Source: Anaerolineae bacterium | GTDB taxonomy: Bacteria > Chloroflexota > Anaerolineae > 4572-78 > J111 | Assembly (NCBI GenBank): GCA_020433785.1 | Contig: JAGRCC010000059.1 | Span: 1 to 8,209, forward strand | DNA: 8,209 nt | Reading direction: 5' to 3' | Part shown: in pieces, positions 1-6,500 of the stretch | Layout: each line of letters opens with the position of its first letter | Numbering within the stretch: the first letter of the stretch is position 1 | The notes under the pieces: generated by a model | Told to the model about the DNA's origin: nothing | The model's database searches: none | The model's input: only the letters and a program-made list of their open reading frames with translations | Made by a program: the position numbers and the translations under genes

Positions 1-76
1 TCATCTGCGTTCTATCATTTCTCATTAGCTCTTGTAATCGTGATCGACTGAAATTACGCTCCAGTAAAGTAAAAAT

Positions 77-1162
77 CTAAGCCACCTGCTCCAGATTGGC
101 CCACGGGACAAAGACGACTTCATTTTGAAATTTAACGTTGGCTCCCAGCGCTAAAATACCGGTGGCTAAAACCTGAGGCTCGGCGGGGATGTTGACGATA
201 GTGCCACTGCTCCCTAAATGTTGCCCTTGAATGATACGAACCCGGCTACCTTCGGTGACGGGCGTCGGTTTCTCCGGCTGGCTTGATCCGGAATAGATGC
301 CCTTTTTAGAGCCGTCGGTGGCTAAGATGATCGAGGGCTCGTAGGGCTGAGCCGCGGCGGTTAAATGCAGCGACCGACCCCGAATAGACACTTCACGACG
401 ACTCAGCGACGTCAAAATGCCGAAGGTATAGGCCGACATCGGTAAGTCACCGAAACCTTCAGTCGCGACCACCCGCACTTTGGTTGGTGGATCAAGCTCT
501 AACAGCGCGGCATCGATGCTACCGACGATGATACCGCGCACTTTCCATTTTTCCGCCTCGCGCAGTACCGCTTCATCAACGGTCTGGCCGCCCAGAATAA
601 TCGAGTCGCTGGCTTCTTCGTTGAGCGCGCTGGCCGAGAGCGGCTCGAACGGGGAGTTGACCAGCCGCTTGAGGCGACCGACCGCCTCGCCGCCAAACCC
701 GCAGGCAGCCTCGATGATAGCTCCGTTGGCTTCAACCACCACACCGCGATTGCCCAGGACGCGCGCCACAACGCCGCTGATAAAAGCCTGAACCTCGGTT
801 GGCGTGCGTTCGGTTTCCAGCAGCACCCAAGTGGGGCCAATAGCCGCTACGTGACCGGCCACCGGCGTTCGAACCGACCGCTTTAACAGCGACACGCCAC
901 CTGGAGCCGAGGCAATGACCTGATTGGCCGTAACCGACTCGCCTTCGGATACTTCAAGAATTTCATCTAAGTCGATGTCCGGCCGGCCAAACTGTCGGGC
1001 GATGTCGATCACCCGGAAGCGACTAGGCGTCTCCGTTCGTCCGATGACCGTCAGCGCCTCCACTTTTTGGCCCGACTCGACTAAAATTTCGCCGGGCGCC
1101 GGCAGCATGCGCTGAATAGATATTTTACGATTGCTGTTTACGGTTATTGCGGGAAGCTGCAT
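77..1162 (-). CDS. Protein with hammerhead-like N-terminus and KOW/SH3-like C-terminus
   Basis: A 361-residue soluble protein starting at ATG 1162, 12 bases after the stop of the MutL-like gene, with only a weak ribosome site (GAG about 7 bases upstream); it ends at TAG 79-77. Residues 21-45 (P-A-P-G-E-I-L-V-E-S-G-Q-K-V) and 73-117 (including T-P-V-A-G-H-V-A-A-I-G) look like barrel-sandwich or hammerhead beta segments of the kind found in biotinyl/lipoyl-like domains, but no modifiable Lys motif is evident. Residues 128-168 carry S-G-V-V-A-R-V, R-G-V-V-V-E and C-G-F-G-G-E-A-V-G. The middle (about 185-290) looks alpha/beta. Residues 303-325 (E-G-S-R-V-R-I-I-Q-G-Q-H-L-G-S-S-G-T-I-V) and 340-361 resemble a KOW/SH3 barrel like that of NusG or ribosomal L24, where it binds nucleic acid or protein. 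No signal peptide or membrane segment is seen. Being last in the cluster, it probably works with the MutL-like ATPase. Domain assignments are by eye. Confidence 0.8.
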   Translation of the reverse strand: MQLPAITVNSNRKISIQRMLPAPGEILVESGQKVEALTVIGRTETPSRFRVIDIARQFGRPDIDLDEILEVSEGESVTANQVIASAPGGVSLLKRSVRTPVAGHVAAIGPTWVLLETERTPTEVQAFISGVVARVLGNRGVVVEANGAIIEAACGFGGEAVGRLKRLVNSPFEPLSASALNEEASDSIILGGQTVDEAVLREAEKWKVRGIIVGSIDAALLELDPPTKVRVVATEGFGDLPMSAYTFGILTSLSRREVSIRGRSLHLTAAAQPYEPSIILATDGSKKGIYSGSSQPEKPTPVTEGSRVRIIQGQHLGSSGTIVNIPAEPQVLATGILALGANVKFQNEVVFVPWANLEQVA

Positions 1163-1174
1163 AAGCGTCTCGAT

Positions 1175-2896
1175 TTAGGGATAAAGATGTAGGTTTTCTA
1201 ACCATAACTGAAGTTGCTCGCGCCGCTGCTCGTCATCCGCCGGGAAACGAAGCGGACGGCCGCGGGCGTCGATGATAATGCCCAACAGCCCGCCTTCAAC
1301 TTCTGTTTTAGCCGCGCGGCCGGACTGGCCTGAGCCGATATTAAATTGGCGGGTGGGGCGAATTTCGAGTTGGGCTGTTTGTCCGGGCGGCAGGGCAATG
1401 ATTTCTAAGGTGTTGTAGGCCACTTCTGTTTCATAGGTTTCTTGGTTTTCATACCCGACTTTGACTTTTACAGCCGTCTGGCCATTATGGGCGTGCCCAC
1501 GCGGCGCGATGACCGTGCCCAAGTTAAGAAACGCATCATGCGTGGCGGCTTTAACGGCCGCTGACGGATCGAGCACCGCAATCGCCCCCAGCATATCGCC
1601 CAGCCCGTTTCTATCGAGGACCAAGCTGGTTACACCCCACGGCTCCAATCCATCAATAAGCAGTAAAGCCGCCTGAGCCGCGTGCGGACTGCCGGTTAAG
1701 GTACGTCCCGCGCCGATGATCAAATTCCATTGAGCGTCAGTATGCTGGCCGCGAGCCTGGTGAGCCACCAGCCGCATGGCTTCCCTGGCAACGGCATGCT
1801 CGATCAGCAGATCCTCGAGACCGGTGGGGAGACTGGTGGGATAAAGACTTTTGTTGAGGAGACGGTTGTATAACTCATCTAACGAAATCTCAAACGGCAG
1901 CCAGCGGTGAAATTTCTCAATCGGCACGGCCTTGAGCAGGTCGGCCAGACTGTGGCCGACGCCGGCGTCGCTGCGGATGAAGAGGCGGGCCGGGTTGTCT
2001 TGCGCTTTGGCGGCAATGGTAGTTGACCGGCTGCCAACGTTGACACCGATGGCATTCAGTTGGTGATACTGGCCCAGAAACGAGATGAGCTTTTCAAACG
2101 ATTTGCTGGCCGGGATGACCGGATATTGGGTGGACCAGTTGTTGAGTTTATCGAACCCCGGCAACTGCATCATTTTCTTTTGAATGTATAACTTTTCAAG
2201 TTCGGCCTGAGTTGCGGCCGGATCGTCCACATCCAACAAGGGATGGACGTTGGGAACAGAGGTTAAAGCGGTGATGTGGCCCAGAATATCGGCCATATCC
2301 GGGCGCAGTTCCTGGTTGCCGGCGTACAAAACCCCTGGAATCGAGTTGCTGCCCAAAATGTACAGCCCCATTGAAATCACGCGGGCCATCTCCATGACCG
2401 GCTCGGTAGCGCCGCCGTCGGTGCCGCCGACCAGTAAGATAATATCGGGCCGGCCCTCCTTAATGACTTGAATGCGCGCTTCAGGGGTGTGATGGCCGCC
2501 GTCGGAGGCATCGAGTGAGATCAGGCCGGTTACATGGCTGTAAGTCGTGGCCGCGGCCCGCTGGGCACTCGACAGCGAAATATCCTTCATCAACCCGGCG
2601 ATGACCACTCGCAGCGGCGAACCGGCGCTGCAAACCACGGTAAAGCCATCCACGCCTTGACCGGCTTGATTTTGAGGCGTAATCGGCCAGCCGCCCGATG
2701 TGAGCAGGGTTCGCCCTACATTTTTTTCGATATGGCGGATGGCCTGCCGGACGCCAATGGTGATATCGTGCCAGGGTGGACCGTAGGTGCTGGGAGTTTG
2801 ACCGGTGGCTTGCAGGCGATACTCGCCGTCTACCTGTTCGATTAAGGCGGCAATGGTGGTGGTGCTGCCGCATTCAGCCGCAAGGATACTTTTCAT
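1175..2896 (-). CDS. Glutamate mutase MutL/GlmL-family ASKHA ATPase with C-terminal extension
   Basis: A 573-residue soluble protein starting at ATG 2896, 3 bases after the preceding stop, with a GGCGGG Shine-Dalgarno-like stretch 6 bases upstream. What is seen: a phosphate-1-like loop A-E-C-G-S-T-T-T (7-14); the sequence I-I-L-L-V-G-G-T-D-G-G (152-162), typical of MutL proteins; a phosphate-2-like loop V-N-V-G-S-R-S-T-T (285-293); an adenosine-type loop I-I-G-A-G-R-T-L-T-G-S-P (393-404); and D-R-N-G-L-G-D-M-L-G-A (428-438). What is known: MutL/GlmL proteins are encoded between the two subunits of the B12-dependent glutamate mutase and are thought to act as ATP-dependent chaperones or reactivating factors. 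They are unrelated to the DNA mismatch repair MutL. Oddities: no mutase subunit is visible, the usual Asp of both phosphate loops is replaced (Glu8, Asn286), and about 120 C-terminal residues, beta-rich and ending near G-L-L-G-I-I-I-D-A-R-G-R-P-L, exceed the usual family length. The exact role here is unknown. Confidence 0.85.
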   Translation of the reverse strand: MKSILAAECGSTTTIAALIEQVDGEYRLQATGQTPSTYGPPWHDITIGVRQAIRHIEKNVGRTLLTSGGWPITPQNQAGQGVDGFTVVCSAGSPLRVVIAGLMKDISLSSAQRAAATTYSHVTGLISLDASDGGHHTPEARIQVIKEGRPDIILLVGGTDGGATEPVMEMARVISMGLYILGSNSIPGVLYAGNQELRPDMADILGHITALTSVPNVHPLLDVDDPAATQAELEKLYIQKKMMQLPGFDKLNNWSTQYPVIPASKSFEKLISFLGQYHQLNAIGVNVGSRSTTIAAKAQDNPARLFIRSDAGVGHSLADLLKAVPIEKFHRWLPFEISLDELYNRLLNKSLYPTSLPTGLEDLLIEHAVAREAMRLVAHQARGQHTDAQWNLIIGAGRTLTGSPHAAQAALLLIDGLEPWGVTSLVLDRNGLGDMLGAIAVLDPSAAVKAATHDAFLNLGTVIAPRGHAHNGQTAVKVKVGYENQETYETEVAYNTLEIIALPPGQTAQLEIRPTRQFNIGSGQSGRAAKTEVEGGLLGIIIDARGRPLRFPADDEQRREQLQLWLENLHLYP

Positions 2897-2899
2897 CGA

Positions 2900-3571
2900 T
2901 TACCCGCCAAATCCGCCAAAAAATCCGGCCAGAAACTCCAGGCGCGAAACCAGCAGCGCCACGCGAGAACTAACGGTGTTAGCAAACAGCGCGCCCAGGG
3001 TGATGATGATCATCACCCGGCCCATCCCGGCCCAAAAGCGGACAATGATTTCGCGGACGCCCCCCAGCGGGCCAGAGGCGCGAACGGCGAAGGTAAAATA
3101 GGCGAATGTCCCCACCGTGCCGATGATCATAATAAAGTTGCTCAGCCATTGCAGCGCGCCGGCCAGACTGTCGCTGTTGTCGTAATGGGCCGGATTAAGC
3201 GACAGCGCCGTGGTAGCTAAAACCTGGGGCATTAGCGTACCTAGCAGCGCGCCGCCAATCGCCAGCGCCGCGCCCACGCCCAAAATAAAGGCCAGCGCGA
3301 TACTGCCCAACATATCAGAAAGTGCACCCTGATTGGGACGCACTTTGAAAATCAACAGCAAACAGAGCACTAAGGCGGGGATGTTTACCAGTACGTTACG
3401 GGCGCCTAACATAGGGGATAACACCTGGAACCAAATAATGATGATGGCATAGCCCACGGCTACTCCGACGAAGATATGGCCGGCCAGTTTAAAGAGGACG
3501 TTATCACCCAAAATATAACTAAAGACCATTAGGGTTAGAACAGCGGCGATCAGTAGACCGATGGCTTCCAC
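2900..3571 (-). CDS. Six-helix integral membrane protein, unknown function
   Basis: A 223-residue protein with a GTG start (3571-3569), supported by AGGAG 8 bases upstream. It begins 5 bases after the stop of the giant protein gene. Hydrophobic segments lie at about residues 3-21, 29-49, 58-76, 87-113, 141-164 and 178-200, and together they make up most of the protein. The most basic loops (K-V-R-P-N around 76-80 and the 164-178 loop with three Arg) are probably cytoplasmic, which would put both ends outside. A loop of about 27 residues (114-140) would also be outside. The C-terminus is an amphipathic stretch ending in G-G-F-G-G. No signal peptide, transporter signature or catalytic motif is evident. 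The tight position between the giant membrane protein and the MutL-like ATPase suggests it is a membrane partner in the same complex, which is inference. I do not recognise the family. Confidence 0.85.
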   Translation of the reverse strand: MEAIGLLIAAVLTLMVFSYILGDNVLFKLAGHIFVGVAVGYAIIIIWFQVLSPMLGARNVLVNIPALVLCLLLIFKVRPNQGALSDMLGSIALAFILGVGAALAIGGALLGTLMPQVLATTALSLNPAHYDNSDSLAGALQWLSNFIMIIGTVGTFAYFTFAVRASGPLGGVREIIVRFWAGMGRVMIIITLGALFANTVSSRVALLVSRLEFLAGFFGGFGG

Positions 3572-3576
3572 AAAGG

Positions 3577-6500
3577 TTACTCCTGGGCTTCAGGCTCATC
3601 TTCGTCGCCAAGCAGCGGCTCAGGCTGGACCTGAGGCGGTTCAGAACTGGACGAAGGGTCTGGTTTTAATTTCTCTTCTTTTTTCGGGGGCGGCGCGTCT
3701 TGCGGCATCCAGCCGACCATTGTGCCGACAGCAATCAATATAATAATCACTAAATGGGCCAAACTCTGGCTGTCGAGCATTCGTCTGGCCGGACCAAAGT
3801 TGTTGCGAACCGATTCGACGGCGGCAGCGCCCTCAACACCGGAAATCAAGCCATCGAGCTGTTCACTTTGGCGGTACGGGCGCAGGAAAGGATTGGCCAC
3901 GGCGCTGGTAGCGGCCAGTAATGAGCGTTGATCGCTGTTGGGAGCCGTGCCCATCTGCTCGATCCACCAGCGGGCCGAGGTGGGATTATCGGCCAACGTC
4001 ACCACCAGATCGACTTGCTCGATAGTTTGGATGTTACTCCAATCGGTCTGGGCCTGACTGCCGAATGGTTCGCCCGTGGTGAAGTCGGTGAGGGTGGCGA
4101 ACTCTCGGCCGGTGGCTAAGGCACGGACTGCCGCGACCTGGCCGGGCAGATAGCCTAAATTGATCATATCTTGGCCGTACAGATCGCCCTGATTGCGGTC
4201 GGCTAGCGTGGTTTCGATGGTTTGTTGCGCGATGGGCGCACCTTCCGGTTCCAGGCTAACCGCGATGATGCGCATTCCTTGCCCGGCCAATCGACCCAGC
4301 ACGGCTTGAGCCAACGGCTGCATTTCGCCTTGAGTGGCCGGGCTGTAATCAAAGGACACCAGCGCTACCGAGCCGGGCTGCTGCACATCAACAATGCCCA
4401 ACTGCTCGCTGATCAGTTGGTGGCGCTGCTCGTCTAAAATGGTGCTAAAATTATCGGTCGGTTCAGTCCAAGGCACCTTAGTGCCATTGACCACTTTTTG
4501 GGTACCTGGTATAAGCGGTAGAGCTATGAGGCCAATAAACATGAGTAATAAGACCGCTCGCAGGGCGCGCCCGGCAAATTGCGTCCGGCGGGATAACGGC
4601 GCGGGCAGCGCGGCCGGCTGCGGCGGCTGAGTGGCAATCTCGTAGAATTTCTTAGCCGCCAGGTCCAGATCGTCAGCCGGACCTTTGGTGGTTGGGGTAA
4701 ACAGAGTTTCAGCCGGCATCAAGCCGCCAAGACCGGCCAGCATACCGGTCGTTTCGGCGATGGGGTGGTCGTCGTCGTCCTCTAGCTCAGTTTTCTCGCC
4801 CGTTCGGAGGGCATCGAGCCAGCCAGATAGATTGCCGGCCGATTCGGTAGGCGCGCCGGATAGGGCCGCCGGCTCTTCAGAGGGCGTTTCGAGCAGTGGC
4901 TCACTCTTTTCCGGAAGGGGCGGCGCCGGTTCCGGAGGGGGCACGACCAGACCTAATCGTTCGGACGGCGTTGTATAGGCGCCGGCCATAGCCGCCAAGT
5001 CAGCCTCGTCTTCGTCAGCCGATTCGGCCAGATCAGTCATCCAATCGGCCGATGTTTCCTCAGCCGCTTGATCGATAGCGGGTAGGTCCTGCAACCATTC
5101 CGGCGTGTCTAACTCTTCCAGCGACCCTTTGAAGAGCCAGTCGGGCATAATCAGGTCTTGCCCGCTGTCTTCAGCCGTTTCGTCTGCCGCTTCAAGTTCA
5201 TCAGGTTCGGGTAGGGATGTTTCGATTTCGTCGATGTCAGGTTGGATGGTTTCGGGTTCGTGGGTTTCTGGGTCAACTTCGTCAGATTCAGATTGGGCAG
5301 TGCCGGCCTCATCTGCTTCGAGAGGCTCGGTGTCGGCTTCGTCGGCCAGCCAGAGCGGCATGCGGGCAGCGTTGTCAAGGGATTGAGCTACAAAATGCGG
5401 CGATTCGTCTTCAGCGGCGTCGTCAGGTTGGTCGGCCAGCCAATCCGGCAGGGCTAGATCGGTCTCAGTTTCGGCGGCAGTCGAGTCATCGTCGTCAGAT
5501 AAGTCGGCGAGCCAGTCCGGCACCTCAAGGTCGGTGTCGGAACTGTCCGGCTGATCGGCCAGCCAGTCCGGCATGGCTAGATCGGTCTCAGTTTCGGCGG
5601 CAGTCGAGTCATCATCGTCGGATAAGCCAGTAAGCCAGGCCGGTGCGACAAGATCAGTATTGTCGGCGTCGTCAGAGGTTGGCTGATCGGCCAGCCAGGG
5701 AGGCGAAGCTAAATCATCGTCGGTATCCGGTACAGGAGAGTCAGCATCATCGGATAAGCCGGTTAGCCAGGCCAGTGTATCAAGGTCAGTATCGGCCTCG
5801 AAGGTAGCGCTATCGGATTGAGACGGTTCGGGTTCAGCGGTATCGTCATGTGACTCCCGCAGCCAGTCCGGCGCTTCTAGGTCGTCATCGGCGTCAAATG
5901 GTTCAGGTTCGGGGAGGGTGTCGGCATCAGTTGGCGGTTGGGTGTGATGGGTGTGAGTGGTGAGTGAGGCGGCGACGAGGCGGCTGTCGTCAGGCGGCGA
6001 ATCGGAAGCCACTGGGGTGGCCTGATCTGAGGCTTCATAGTCGTATCTGAGTTTGTTGGGATCAACGTCTTGCCCTTTTGTTTCGCGCAGAACGGCTAAC
6101 CAGATCGGTACATCGTCATTCGCTGCCTCTGGTTGGTCTTGAGGAGTCGTTTCTGATATGGAATGAACCGGTTCGGACGCTTCGGCATCAGCATCACCAT
6201 AAAGCGGGCTAGAGAGCCAAGTGGGCATCGCCAGGTCATCTGTGGGTTGGGCCGCCTGTTCAACTTCGGGTAGTTCAGGTAGATCGGCCAGCCAGTCGGG
6301 CATGTCCAAATCATCATCGGCTGTATTGGCTTCGAGAGAGGAGGGTTCGGGTTGGACGGTATCAGGGGCGGGGCGGTCGGCCAGCCAGTCGGGCATGTCC
6401 AAATCATCGTCAGCAGCGGCAGGGGTATCAGGGGCAGGTTGAGTTGTTTCGGGATCCGGGCCATCGGCGGCGGCCTCATCGACCAGCCAATCAGTCAGGT

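Noticed and set aside
1..25. Possible start of a further minus-strand gene (ATG at 25-23, with AAGAG a few bases upstream)
   Set aside because: Only eight codons are visible before the window edge, and the ribosome site is weak and too close. It could be the next operon gene, but nothing here supports calling it.
30..60. Short inverted repeat (GTAAT...ATTAC) after the last gene as a terminator
   Set aside because: The arms are only about 5 bases and AT-rich, with no U-tract on the transcribed strand, so it is not a credible intrinsic terminator.
1175..2896. DNA mismatch repair MutL
   Set aside because: The name is shared, but the sequence lacks GHKL ATPase motifs and instead has ASKHA-type phosphate and adenosine loops with the G-G-T-D-G-G signature of the glutamate mutase L family.
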